Shown here: positions 45,837 through 54,956 of the stretch, piece after piece | How positions within the stretch are numbered: position 1 is the stretch's first letter | Layout: every line of letters begins with the position of its first letter | Assembly (NCBI RefSeq): GCF_001447995.1 | Contig: NZ_LDPE01000001.1 | Location: 1-64,000 of the forward strand | Origin: Maribacter dokdonensis DSW-8 | GTDB lineage: Bacteria > Bacteroidota > Bacteroidia > Flavobacteriales > Flavobacteriaceae | Reading direction: 5' to 3' | Length of the DNA: 64,000 nt | Program-made: the position numbers and the translations under genes | Notes under the pieces: model-generated | The model's database searches: none | Told to the model about the DNA's origin: nothing | Seen by the model: only the letters and a program-made list of their open reading frames with translations

Positions 45837-46115
45837 ATGTCCATAACCGTATTTAGAAATTATAATATTAAGTGTATAAAAGCTCTTCTTAAAGAAATTG
45901 GAAAAGAGCGCTATGAGTGTGCATTAAGGGATTCTGGACTAATGGCGCAAAAACCTATTTCTATGCAGGGTTTCTACGTGGAATATGAAACGGATACCAA
46001 TGATATTTATTTATACTACCGGTATCCATCGCAAGTAACATTTAAGATCATGCCGGTATTGGGATTCTGGAACTTACCGTATGATGATTGGGTTAGGGAG
46101 TTAAAAAATAAATGA
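45837..46115 (+). CDS. Small protein of unknown function before umuDC
   Basis: 92 residues, soluble, no known motif. It starts basic (RNYNIKCIKALLKEIGKERY) and has an aromatic-rich second half (YLYYRYP, GFWNLPYDDW). Only 15 bases separate it from the UmuD-like gene, so it belongs to the same unit and may modulate the polymerase or be DNA-damage-induced. I do not recognise a family. Confidence 0.6.
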   Translation: MSITVFRNYNIKCIKALLKEIGKERYECALRDSGLMAQKPISMQGFYVEYETDTNDIYLYYRYPSQVTFKIMPVLGFWNLPYDDWVRELKNK

Positions 46116-46130
46116 CGTAACAATTAGGGT

Positions 46131-46496
46131 ATGAATAACTTGGAAAATATTTTAATCAAAAAATCTGAAAATAGCCATCGTGTTAAAAGACCAACACAAA
46201 CAGGTTTCTCTAGTCCGGCAACACATTATGCAGAGCCTAGAATAGACCTGAACGAAGTTTTGGTAACCAATTCATCGGCTACTTTTTTTATAAGGGTAGT
46301 GGATGATGAACATAATGAGGTAGGGATAAATACAAATGATGTTTTAATTGTAGATAAATCCATTATCCCAAAAAGAAATCAATTTGCATTAGCTACTGTA
46401 GAAGATAGTTTTAAAATTATAAAAATTGATGAAACTTCATTATCTGAATTAAATATATGGGGTACAATAACATATATAATTAAATCTACTTTATGA
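46131..46496 (+). CDS. umuD: UmuD-like S24 protein lacking the catalytic Ser-Lys dyad
   Basis: 121 residues. It aligns without gaps to E. coli UmuD as I remember it from residue 23 to 98: QTG-FSSPA (cleavage position T24-G25 instead of C24-G25), RIDLNEVLV, SSATFF and NDVLIVD. The nucleophile position reads D58-D59-E60-H61 in place of G-D-S60-M, and position 97 is Ile instead of Lys. Self-cleavage should be impossible. Its stop overlaps the umuC start by four bases, so it likely still serves as the polymerase partner. Gene symbol by homology. Confidence 0.85.
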   Translation: MNNLENILIKKSENSHRVKRPTQTGFSSPATHYAEPRIDLNEVLVTNSSATFFIRVVDDEHNEVGINTNDVLIVDKSIIPKRNQFALATVEDSFKIIKIDETSLSELNIWGTITYIIKSTL

Positions 46497-47791
46497 TCGG
46501 ATTGGTAGACTGTAACAGCTTTTATGCATCTTGCGAACAAGTCTTTAGACCAGATTTGACAAATAAACCAGTAGTGGTGCTGAGCAACAACGACGGATGC
46601 ATTATTGCGGCTAATAAAGAGGCAAAGGCATTGACAGATATTCCAATGTTTCAACCTATTTTCAAAATCAGAAAATTATTGGATGAGAATAATGTAACTT
46701 ATTTTTCATCGAATTACACATTGTATAGTGATATGTCTAGAAGGGTGATGGATACCTTAATGACATTTTCCCCAAGAGTAGAAGAATACAGCATTGATGA
46801 AAGTTTTGTAGACTTGGGCTGTCTAAAAATCGATGATTATAATGTAATAGCACACAACATTAAAAATACAGTACATAAAAATACTGGAATACCTGTGGGG
46901 GTAGGTATTGCCAAGACAAAGTCACTATCTAAATTGGCGAATAAATATGCCAAGAAAATACAACTGAACAATAATGTCTTTGTAGTGGATAGTGAAAAAA
47001 AGAGGCAGCATCTTTTACGCAATCTTCAAGTCAAAGACATTTGGGGAATTGGTAAAAAACATACTATTCGTCTCCAAAACAATGGTATTCATACTGCTCT
47101 AGATTTTGCCAATATGCCCGTGGCTTGGGTAAGAAAGGAAATGACGGTTATAGGAGAGCGTTTATGGAGAGAATTGAACAATATACCCTGTTTGGAATTG
47201 GAAACAGAGGCCTCCGCTAAAAAAGGCATTGGCACAGCAAAATCCTTTGGTTATAAATTGACCGACTATTCGCTCATAGAAGAAGCCTGTAGCTATTATG
47301 TAGCCGAAGTGGCAGACTTGCTCAGACAACAAAAAAGTTTAGCTTCTCAGATTGAAGTTTCCCTACAGACCAATCAACATAGTTCTATAGATAAACAGTA
47401 TAGAAATAAAATCTATATGAATCTTGACACACCTACTGATAGTACGCTTAAACTGACAAAGGAAGCATTAAAAGGTTTGCGTCAAATTTATAAAAATGGT
47501 TACCGGTATAAGAAAGTAGGTGTTAATTTGACCCAATTAGTACACCAAAATGAAGTACAGACCAACTTGTTTGCCAACCCACATAAGAGTGAAAGTGAAT
47601 GTATTACTAGGGTTATAGATAACCTTAATAGCAAGTTTGGGAAAAATAAAATTAAAGTTGCTACAGTTGGAAACCGAACTAAGGAATGGGCACTAATAAA
47701 AGAACATCGAAGTCCTAGATATACCACTCAATGGGGAGAGTTAATGACTGTGGGTAGTTCTTTGTGCAAGCCAAATAAGCTTGTATTTTAA
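46493..47791 (+). CDS. umuC: Y-family translesion DNA polymerase, UmuC type
   Basis: 432 residues, full length. Catalytic metal ligands are intact: D6 in LVDCNSFYASCE and D102-E103 in YSIDESFVDL. Steric-gate region FYASCEQVF, NNDGCIIAANKEAK, then fingers/thumb (LSKLANKYAKK, DIWGIGKKH helix-hairpin-helix) and the little-finger domain. A short C-terminal part includes TQWGELM. Copies DNA past lesions at low fidelity. Start overlaps the UmuD-like stop (ATGA). Confidence 0.93.
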   Translation: MIGLVDCNSFYASCEQVFRPDLTNKPVVVLSNNDGCIIAANKEAKALTDIPMFQPIFKIRKLLDENNVTYFSSNYTLYSDMSRRVMDTLMTFSPRVEEYSIDESFVDLGCLKIDDYNVIAHNIKNTVHKNTGIPVGVGIAKTKSLSKLANKYAKKIQLNNNVFVVDSEKKRQHLLRNLQVKDIWGIGKKHTIRLQNNGIHTALDFANMPVAWVRKEMTVIGERLWRELNNIPCLELETEASAKKGIGTAKSFGYKLTDYSLIEEACSYYVAEVADLLRQQKSLASQIEVSLQTNQHSSIDKQYRNKIYMNLDTPTDSTLKLTKEALKGLRQIYKNGYRYKKVGVNLTQLVHQNEVQTNLFANPHKSESECITRVIDNLNSKFGKNKIKVATVGNRTKEWALIKEHRSPRYTTQWGELMTVGSSLCKPNKLVF

Positions 47792-47859
47792 GTATTATTA
47801 ATGTTCATTGGGTAGTTGCGGCGTTCATCACCTATTCATAATTATGTTCGGACTTGAAT

Positions 47860-47901
47860 AAAAATTAGTTGAGGTAATTCATAAACTTTAAAAATTAGTT
47901 G
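47860..47901. repeat. Two direct copies of a 12-base word spaced 30 bases
   Basis: AAAAATTAGTTG lies at 47860-47871 and 47890-47901, 30 bases start to start, in the gap between umuC and the LysE-type gene. Helical phasing suggests a regulator site for the downstream gene, but this is only a pattern. Confidence 0.35.
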
Positions 47902-47989
47902 GGTCTTCAGCATTAAGAGTTACAAATAAGCGGAAACGTATTAATGTTTATACAAGTTATTGCAGTTATTTGTTGAACAATATATAATT

Positions 47990-48613
47990 ATGAATGTTCT
48001 TATTTGTGTACTAATGGGTTTTTGCATTGCTTCATTGGGTAGCATTACTCCTAGTTTTTTAAACTTGACGGTGGTAAAATATAGTTTAAGAAATGGTACA
48101 AAAGCTACATTTTATATCATTGCAGGTTACGCAACCGTTTTGTTCTTCCACGCAAATATAGGTGCTTATTTAGCTAATGTTTTAATGAAAAATTCTGAAT
48201 ATATAACCTTAATTCAGCAAATTGGAACAGGAATTCTTTTTCTTCTATCCATAAATTTTTTTAGAATCTATTATACGTCAAAAGAAAAAGCAAAAGATAA
48301 AGAAATACCGAAATCAAAATCTTATTTCTACGGAATATTCATGTCCTTATTGAACATGATGGCAATTCCTTTTTATTTTACGTTTATATCGCTATTAATA
48401 GGATTTGAATATTTTGAATACAGTTACCTAAATGCTTTTTATTTTTCAATTGGTTCAACCATTGGCTCTTTTACCCTGTATACCTTGTATGCAATAGTAG
48501 CAAAAAGAATTGAACATAAATTAGATTTTATAGCATCTAAGATGGACTTTATTTTGGGTTGTTTAACGGGAGTGGTGGCAATAGGTAATTTAATTTATTT
48601 GTTGAGTAAATAG
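47990..48613 (+). CDS. LysE-family amino-acid exporter
   Basis: 207 residues from ATG 47990; TTG at 47960 is an unlikely alternative. Six membrane segments, with the LysE-type first helix GFCIASLGSITPSFLNL, a charged cytoplasmic loop (SKEKAKDKEIPKSK) after the third, and a second-half repeat. The family exports amino acids or small metabolites. No neighbour suggests the substrate. Confidence 0.75.
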   Translation: MNVLICVLMGFCIASLGSITPSFLNLTVVKYSLRNGTKATFYIIAGYATVLFFHANIGAYLANVLMKNSEYITLIQQIGTGILFLLSINFFRIYYTSKEKAKDKEIPKSKSYFYGIFMSLLNMMAIPFYFTFISLLIGFEYFEYSYLNAFYFSIGSTIGSFTLYTLYAIVAKRIEHKLDFIASKMDFILGCLTGVVAIGNLIYLLSK

Positions 48614-48744
48614 CTTTATGCTAGTTTCTCAATGCTATATAACTGAATTTAAAGGATAACTTCATAATAACTTCAACTTTGCGAAAGCAATAATTTAGAA
48701 GTTTGATAGCTTGTTATGCTTTGCATATAGCTTAGAATTTGTCC

Positions 48745-48777
48745 AATAAAAAACGGTTTAGCATTTGCTAAACCGTT
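48745..48777 (-). terminator. Intrinsic terminator following the tRNA-like fragment
   Basis: AACGGTTTAGC (48752-48762) and GCTAAACCGTT (48767-48777) pair perfectly over ATTT. On the minus strand it is followed by a T-run (TTTTTTATT, complement of about 48743-48751). It stands just past the 3' end of the minus-strand tRNA fragment, as for a tRNA gene's own terminator. Confidence 0.7.
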
Positions 48778-48800
48778 GTCTTGGTACATTTTACCTATTG

Positions 48801-48843
48801 TAGCGAGAGGGGGGCACGATCCCCCGACCTCCGGGTTATGAAT
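48801..48843 (-). pseudogene. 3' half of a tRNA-Met(CAU)-like gene, possible attachment-site scar
   Basis: Reading the minus strand from 48843: loop bases TTCATAA with anticodon CAT, anticodon-stem 3' strand CCCGG, five-base variable loop AGGTC. Then T-stem GGGGG/CCCCC around a 7-base loop ATCGTGC, acceptor strand TCTCGCT and discriminator A at 48801. Spacing is exactly that of a tRNA. The 5' half is absent: homology stops in the anticodon loop/stem at 48843. The T-loop departs from TTCGANT, so it is decayed. Duplicated tRNA 3' ends mark tyrosine-recombinase insertion. With this orientation an inserted element would lie to the right. Confidence 0.68.
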
Positions 48844-49480
48844 TGTCCAAAAACCCTTATTTTACTACTATTTCAAGACTTTTTTTGTCAAAATCGTATT
48901 CGGTATCGTATACGCTGATTACACATATAATTTACTCAAATATAACCTTAAAAATATAAAGGCACTATATTATTTGGTATCAAAATTTTGCTTGGTTAAT
49001 TGTATAAATTCTGGAATTAAAATAATAGCTAGTTAATCTCAGAATATTAGATTTAAGTACATTTTGACAATTATTTTCTATTCTGTTATTTCACTTAAAT
49101 ATCTAAAAACAATAATATTCATTTAATGTAATCAATGATTTGATAATGAATAGCACATGTATTTGTGTTGTGTCTATTTTATTGCATAAAAAATTATAGA
49201 TTTAGTTGTGATGATGTAGTTACTCAGCGTTTATAACAATATTTTAAATTTTTTATTTAACTTCACTGAAGTTTCTTTTTACATTTTTGAATTATTTATT
49301 AGTCACTACTGTAGAGTATAGTTTACTCTATAGCTTGGGGTGGTATTCTATTGGCAAGATCGAATTACTTATTTGATATATGTCTATGACCGCCTTAATC
49401 AACTAACCTAGGCTAGTTTGTTTATTGTGTAATATGAATCGATCTAAATTTTTTGGATTTGGTTTATAAAAATCAGTTAC
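48844..49480. other. Gene-free AT-rich stretch before the second sigma factor
   Basis: No gene supported. It begins with TTGTCCAAAAAC, which nearly repeats the sequence at 48740-48753 on the other side of the tRNA fragment. It also has an interrupted CGTATTCGGTATCGTATACG segment near 48893-48914, and a small dyad TAGAGTA (49312-49318) / TACTCTA (49324-49330) about 150 bases upstream of the sigma gene, possibly part of its promoter region. Confidence 0.5.
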
Positions 49481-50035
49481 ATGGACAATAACAACTACAT
49501 TAATGAATATTTGCTTTTAAACGAACTGAAGAGAGGTTCGGAAAGTGCTTACGAATACTTTTTTGGAAAGTATTATAAGGAGTTATGTAATTATTTATTA
49601 GCCATATGCGGTAATTCTGAATTAGCAGAAGAAATTGCTCAACAAGCTTTTGTAAATTTTTGGGATAGAAGAAAAAAGATTGATATAAAAAATGACAGAC
49701 TGAAGCCATATTTTTTTAGAATGGCATATAACCTATTTATAGATTCCAAAAGAAATGAGCTTAAAAAGTATAGATTATTGGAAAAGCTTAAACAGGAAGC
49801 TTATTCTGAGGTAATAGAGCTAGATAATGTTCAATATGAAAATCGTCTTAAATTAGTTCAAAACGAAATTGAAAATCTACCAGAGCAATGTAAAAAAGTA
49901 TTTATTCTCGGAAAAAAACATGGGTTAAAGTATAAAGAGATATCCGAGCAACTACATATTTCGGTAAAAACCGTAGAGATACATATGTCTAAAGCTCTTA
50001 AACGGCTACGAACACAACTTACCATATTTCTTTAA
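49481..50035 (+). CDS. ECF sigma-70 factor (Bacteroidota SusCD type)
   Basis: 184 residues. Region 2 (YEYFFGKYYKELCNYLL, AEEIAQQAFVNFWDRR), then region 4 (LPEQCKKVFILGKKHGLKYK, EISEQLHISVKTVEIHMSKAL). Preceded by a long gene-free region and followed by FecR, SusC and SusD, so it drives this second locus in response to its ligand. Confidence 0.92.
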   Translation: MDNNNYINEYLLLNELKRGSESAYEYFFGKYYKELCNYLLAICGNSELAEEIAQQAFVNFWDRRKKIDIKNDRLKPYFFRMAYNLFIDSKRNELKKYRLLEKLKQEAYSEVIELDNVQYENRLKLVQNEIENLPEQCKKVFILGKKHGLKYKEISEQLHISVKTVEIHMSKALKRLRTQLTIFL

Positions 50036-50176
50036 TTGATATAATCACAGCATTATTCTCACCGTTTTGTCTTCAAACTAGCGATACAAATAAAGTTATT
50101 GTTAAAAAAAAATATTTTGAGTAGGGGTATTTAAAAAATGTTGCGTCTCTTTTAAAAAGGGACTTAAATTTTTTAC

Positions 50177-51349
50177 ATGACCAAACTCGATATTAATACG
50201 ATAATTACTAGGTATCTTAAAGATGAAGCAACATCGGAAGAAATCTCCTTGTTATTTGAATGGGTAAAAAAAGAAGGTAATCAAGATATATTCAAGAATT
50301 TAGTAAAAGAGGACTACCAATTAAAATACGATACAGGAAACTGGAATTCAGAAATAGCTTTTGATGAGTTTTTAAACGAAATTAAAAGCAAAAAAGCATC
50401 TAAGGGCATTCCTTTATATAGAAGTAGACAGTTCTTTAAATATGCCGCTGCAATTCTTGTTTTGGTTGCATCTACCACTTACTTCCTTATTAATAGTTCA
50501 TCTTCAGATGTTTTAAATTCTAATATAGATGATAATGAAATCTCACTTCAATTGTATAATGGGAGAGTTATAAATATTTATCAGAATAGAGATACTCTTA
50601 TTCAAATTGATAATGAAATTGCTAACATTAGTTTAAAAGATGGCATTTTATATCAGCAGCATTTAAAACCATCCAAAAAAAGCTTAAAAAATAATTTATT
50701 AAAAGTTCCATATGGTAAGACCATATCGGTAAGTCTAGAAGATGGTTCTACTATTAAATTAAATTCTGGGTCTCAATTATCATACCCTAGTAGTTTTTCT
50801 AATGAAAGTACCAGACAGGTAGCACTACAAGGCGAAGGTTATTTTGAAATTGCCAAAAACCCTCTTAAGCCTTTTATAGTTAAAACAGAAGAAACTTATA
50901 CCCGGGTTTATGGTACAGTTTTTAATATCTCTTCTTATGAGGATGATGAAGAAATTGAAGTTGTTCTGGTTGAAGGCTCGGTTGGTGTAGGTGGTCAACT
51001 CAGGCTTCAGGAGGATAATTTAATGATGCTTAAACCATCTCAAAAAATCACAAATTCTAAAAGAGATAAAAATTCATTAACCATTCAAGATGTTGATGTG
51101 ACACCTTATGTTTCTTGGGTAGAGGGGGTTATGTCTTTTGAAGAAGAGAACATGTCTCAAATCATTAGAAAATTGGAACGAAGATTCAATGTTTCAATTA
51201 TTAATGAAAATAAAACATTAGACGAGCGTCATTTTACCGGAGCATTCGATTCTGAAGATATCGAATCTATTCTGAAAGTAATCAAAACGCATACAAATTT
51301 CAATTACGTAATAAACGGAAAAACAATAATTATAAATAAAACAGAATAG
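50177..51349 (+). CDS. FecR-family anti-sigma factor
   Basis: 390 residues. N-terminal sigma-binding part (RYLKDEATSEEISLLFEWV), membrane segment at about 87-106 (FKYAAAILVLVASTTYF), FecR domain (VPYGKTISVSLEDGSTIKLNS, RQVALQGEGYFEI, TRVYGTVFNISSY), DUF4974 at the end (MSQIIRKLERRFNVSI, HFTGAFDSEDIESIL). Second component of the sigma/anti-sigma/transporter switch. Confidence 0.92.
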   Translation: MTKLDINTIITRYLKDEATSEEISLLFEWVKKEGNQDIFKNLVKEDYQLKYDTGNWNSEIAFDEFLNEIKSKKASKGIPLYRSRQFFKYAAAILVLVASTTYFLINSSSSDVLNSNIDDNEISLQLYNGRVINIYQNRDTLIQIDNEIANISLKDGILYQQHLKPSKKSLKNNLLKVPYGKTISVSLEDGSTIKLNSGSQLSYPSSFSNESTRQVALQGEGYFEIAKNPLKPFIVKTEETYTRVYGTVFNISSYEDDEEIEVVLVEGSVGVGGQLRLQEDNLMMLKPSQKITNSKRDKNSLTIQDVDVTPYVSWVEGVMSFEEENMSQIIRKLERRFNVSIINENKTLDERHFTGAFDSEDIESILKVIKTHTNFNYVINGKTIIINKTE

Positions 51350-51415
51350 CCTATGGGATAAACAATTCAAAGTAAAAAGAAACTAACCAACAACTAACTC
51401 TAGATTGAATGAATT

Positions 51416-54400
51416 ATGAGAAACCAAAAAAACAACTACATTTTTGCCTCAACCGGGCTTAGAGGAATAGTTTGCCTCTTATGTATGTCACTATGTTTTT
51501 ATAATATGAGTGCAAAAGTCAGTCCACAAGAAGACACTGTTGCTGCAAATTTTAAAAACAAAAATTTAGGAGACATCTTTGAAACAATTACTAACTCAAC
51601 TGGACACAAGTTCTTTTATGAAGCAACAGAGGTTGATTTAGATCGTAAAGTTACAGTGTCAAAATCTCCATTAAGAATTGCAGAGTTGCTCGATGAAATT
51701 TTCAAGGGCACAGATTTAGAATATGAAATTCTTTCAAATCAAATTGTAGTCAAGAGAAAAGGGGAGACCGTATATAGCGGTAAAATTCCTGAAAAGTCAG
51801 TAGAAATTTCAAATTTTCAAACAAGTCTAAATGGAACTGTTTTAGATGAAGATGGTAATCCTCTTCCAGGAGCATCTGTTGTGGCAAAAGGTACTACAGT
51901 AGGCACAACAACAGATTTTGATGGTAATTTCAATATCACATTACCTATTGGTGTAACTACGGTACAAGTGTCTTATTTAGGATATAGGTCTAAGGAAATA
52001 GATGTTGCAGGAAAAGAAACTATTACAATTAGTTTAGAACCGGACGCTGCAGCATTGGAAGAAGTTATTGTTGTGGGCTACGGCTCATTGGCAAAGACAA
52101 AAGTAACGGGGTCGGTAATTTCAATAGACACAGAAACTATTGTAAAAGTACCTGCTTTAACGGCAGAAGGTGCTTTAATTGGTCAAGTTGCCGGTGTTCA
52201 AGTACAGGAAGTGTCAGGAGAGCCTGGTGCTGCCCCAAATATTCGGGTTAGGGGATCTGGATCTATTTCTGCGGGTAATGACCCTTTATTCGTAGTAGAC
52301 GGTATACCAATTTCTAGAAATTTGACATCTTCAAGTCAAATAGGTGGTATTGCAAATCAAGGTGGTAATTTTCAACCTCCGACTATTAATCCGTTAGCAA
52401 CATTAAATCCAAACGATATTGAATCTATACAAGTACTAAAAGATGCTAGTGCTGCGGCAATCTACGGTTCAAGAGGAGGTAATGGTGTTTTATTGATAAC
52501 CACTAAAAAAGGATCAAATACAGATGAGGGTGTATATTCCTTTGATACTTATGCAAGCATGCAAACTGTTGCAAATAGAATTGATTTAATGAACGCTAGT
52601 GAATTAATTGATTTTACTACTGATGCTAGAAACAATAACTATTTAGCTTCCGTTCCAGGAGCTTCTATAAATGACCCTATAGGTCCAGGTGATAGGGGAA
52701 ACGTGAATTATGAACTACCTGAGTCATTTATAAATTGGGATGGAACAGATACAGATTGGCAAGATGTTATATTTAAGACCGGTGTAGTTCAAAGCTATAA
52801 TTTTTCCTTTGCCTCACCTGTAAAGAATAAAACAAGCTTTTATGCATCAGCGGGTTATTTTTCACAGACCGGTGTTATAGAAAAATCAAAGTTTGAAAGA
52901 TATTCTGTTCTATTGAATTTAAACTCTCAACTTTCAGAAAAATTAAACTTAGATCTTAGATTAGCACCAACTGTTACTGAGAATCAAAGAGTACCGGCAT
53001 CAGCACCTTATTTTGCAACTCCTCCGGGAATTGTTTATTCTGCTATTGTTCATTCGCCTACGGTTAGCCCGTATAACGCTGATGGAACTATCAATCAGTT
53101 AAACAATCAATCTTATTTAGGTGGTGGTACAACAACAGCTAGTAATCCATTGGCTATTATTGAAGCAATTGATGATCAATTATTTCAATTTCAAAACAGG
53201 GGTACATTGAGTTTAACTTATGATATCCTACCAGGATTAAGTTTTAAAACGTTAGGAGGAACTTATATCAATGTCTATAATCAAGATTTTTATAGAGCAA
53301 ATACCTTATTATACAGAAATTCAGCAGATGGTAATCCATATGGGCAAGCATCTTCTTCAACTGAAACTAACTGGTTGTGGGAGAATACTTTAAGCTGGAC
53401 AAAGGATTTTGATGATCATTATATAGATGCCGTAATAGGCTATACCGCTCAGAAAGATAATTTGACAATAAAACAAGTTTTAGCGAACAATTATCCAGAT
53501 GATCTTGTTCCTACAATAAGTGGTGGTCAAGTGTTTGGTGGTACTTCCTTAAAAGAGCAGTGGTCTTTATTATCATCACTTTTTAGAGTGAATTATAGTT
53601 ACAAGAATAAATATTTGTTTACTGGTACATTTAGATCTGATAAATCGTCAAGGTTTGGAAAAAATAATCAGACTGGATATTTTCCATCTTTTTCTTTAGG
53701 ATGGAGATTGAGTCAAGAAGATTTTTTGGCTGATTCCGATTTGTTCTCAGAATTGAAACTAAGGGCCAGTTGGGGTCAAACAGGAAATTTTGAGATTCCT
53801 AATTATGGCGCTGTTGGTTTATTATCCCCACAAAATTACAACTTGGGTGGAAATGAAATTAATGGGCTGGTACAAGCAACTATACCTAATCCTAATCTTA
53901 CTTGGGAAAAATCTGAACAGATGGATGTAGGTTTAGAAGTAGGTCTATTTGACAATAGGGTGTTTTTTATGGCAGACTATTATGATACTACAACCAGAGA
54001 TTTATTGTTAAACGTCGCCATATCTTCTGTTTCTGGTTTTGAAACAACTTTGAGAAACCTTGGAGAAGTTCAAAACAAAGGATTTGAATTGGCTTTGTCC
54101 ACTAAAAACTTTGTTGGTGATTTTACATGGTCCACAGATTTCAACTTTTCTACGAACAAAAATGAAGTTTTGGCACTTAATGAATCTGATGAGCCTATTT
54201 ATTCTTCAGGTAGTGCAGGTGTAAGACACGTTACTAGAGTAGGTGACCCAATTGGTAGCTATTATGGTTATGTAGTTGATGGCATCTATCAATCACAAGA
54301 AGAAATTGATAGTGCTCCTGTAGATACTCAGGCTCCTAACGCAGGTCCTGGAGATTTTAGATTTAAGGATGTAGATGGTGATGGGCAAATTACACCCGAC

Positions 54401-54940
54401 GATAGAACAGTTACTGGAAGTTATTTTCCGGATTTCACATGGGGTATCAATAACAACTTTAGTTATAAGAATATTGATTTTAGTTTCTTGATTCAGGGAG
54501 TTGAAGGAAATGAAATACTAAACCTAACGTCAAGACACCTTAAAAATGGTGAAGCCAATTTTAATTCATATGCCATATTTAATGAAAGATGGAGGTCGGC
54601 CGAAGATCCAGGCAATGGTTCTGTACCACGTGCAGATAGAGAATCTGGTAACCATGGTAATAACAGTAGACCCTCTTCTTTTCAAGTTGAAGATGGTTCA
54701 TATGTTAGACTAAGAAATGTCACATTGGGTTACACGCTTCCAATCGATAATATTTTTGGGGGTTCAATTCAAAAGCTAAGGTTTTATATAACCGGGACTA
54801 ATTTATTTACCATAACCGACTATCTAGGTTACAATCCAGAGGTAAGTAATATTTCTACCAATAGCTTAACTCCAGGAGAGGATTATGGTGCTTTTCCGTT
54901 GACAAAATCTTTTACCATGGGAGTAAACTTAAAGTTCTAA
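51416..54940 (+). CDS. SusC/RagA-type TonB-dependent transporter with STN domain
   Basis: 1174 residues. Signal segment (GIVCLLCMSLCFYNMSA), STN domain (LGDIFETITNSTGHKFFYEA), carboxypeptidase-regulatory-like domain (LNGTVLDEDGNPLPGASV), EEVIVVGYGSLAKTKVTGSV, plug (IRVRGSGSISAGNDPLFVVDG, ASAAAIYGSRGGNGVLLI), barrel ending with aromatic KSFTMGVNLKF. The 60-base spacer to fecR has no hairpin, unlike the first locus. Ligand unknown, probably an aminosugar- or uronate-containing glycan by context. Confidence 0.95.
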   Translation: MRNQKNNYIFASTGLRGIVCLLCMSLCFYNMSAKVSPQEDTVAANFKNKNLGDIFETITNSTGHKFFYEATEVDLDRKVTVSKSPLRIAELLDEIFKGTDLEYEILSNQIVVKRKGETVYSGKIPEKSVEISNFQTSLNGTVLDEDGNPLPGASVVAKGTTVGTTTDFDGNFNITLPIGVTTVQVSYLGYRSKEIDVAGKETITISLEPDAAALEEVIVVGYGSLAKTKVTGSVISIDTETIVKVPALTAEGALIGQVAGVQVQEVSGEPGAAPNIRVRGSGSISAGNDPLFVVDGIPISRNLTSSSQIGGIANQGGNFQPPTINPLATLNPNDIESIQVLKDASAAAIYGSRGGNGVLLITTKKGSNTDEGVYSFDTYASMQTVANRIDLMNASELIDFTTDARNNNYLASVPGASINDPIGPGDRGNVNYELPESFINWDGTDTDWQDVIFKTGVVQSYNFSFASPVKNKTSFYASAGYFSQTGVIEKSKFERYSVLLNLNSQLSEKLNLDLRLAPTVTENQRVPASAPYFATPPGIVYSAIVHSPTVSPYNADGTINQLNNQSYLGGGTTTASNPLAIIEAIDDQLFQFQNRGTLSLTYDILPGLSFKTLGGTYINVYNQDFYRANTLLYRNSADGNPYGQASSSTETNWLWENTLSWTKDFDDHYIDAVIGYTAQKDNLTIKQVLANNYPDDLVPTISGGQVFGGTSLKEQWSLLSSLFRVNYSYKNKYLFTGTFRSDKSSRFGKNNQTGYFPSFSLGWRLSQEDFLADSDLFSELKLRASWGQTGNFEIPNYGAVGLLSPQNYNLGGNEINGLVQATIPNPNLTWEKSEQMDVGLEVGLFDNRVFFMADYYDTTTRDLLLNVAISSVSGFETTLRNLGEVQNKGFELALSTKNFVGDFTWSTDFNFSTNKNEVLALNESDEPIYSSGSAGVRHVTRVGDPIGSYYGYVVDGIYQSQEEIDSAPVDTQAPNAGPGDFRFKDVDGDGQITPDDRTVTGSYFPDFTWGINNNFSYKNIDFSFLIQGVEGNEILNLTSRHLKNGEANFNSYAIFNERWRSAEDPGNGSVPRADRESGNHGNNSRPSSFQVEDGSYVRLRNVTLGYTLPIDNIFGGSIQKLRFYITGTNLFTITDYLGYNPEVSNISTNSLTPGEDYGAFPLTKSFTMGVNLKF

Positions 54941-54956
54941 CCTAAAAACGAAAAAA

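Noticed and set aside
48801..48843. A functional tRNA gene
   Set aside because: The 5' half (acceptor strand, D arm, first part of the anticodon stem) is not present upstream and the T-loop is abnormal, so only a fragment can be claimed.
48886..48960. C-terminus of an integrase gene next to the tRNA fragment (minus strand, ending ...SLEIVVK)
   Set aside because: The frame is interrupted by a stop about 25 codons upstream and has no tyrosine-recombinase motif, so it cannot be supported as a gene remnant.
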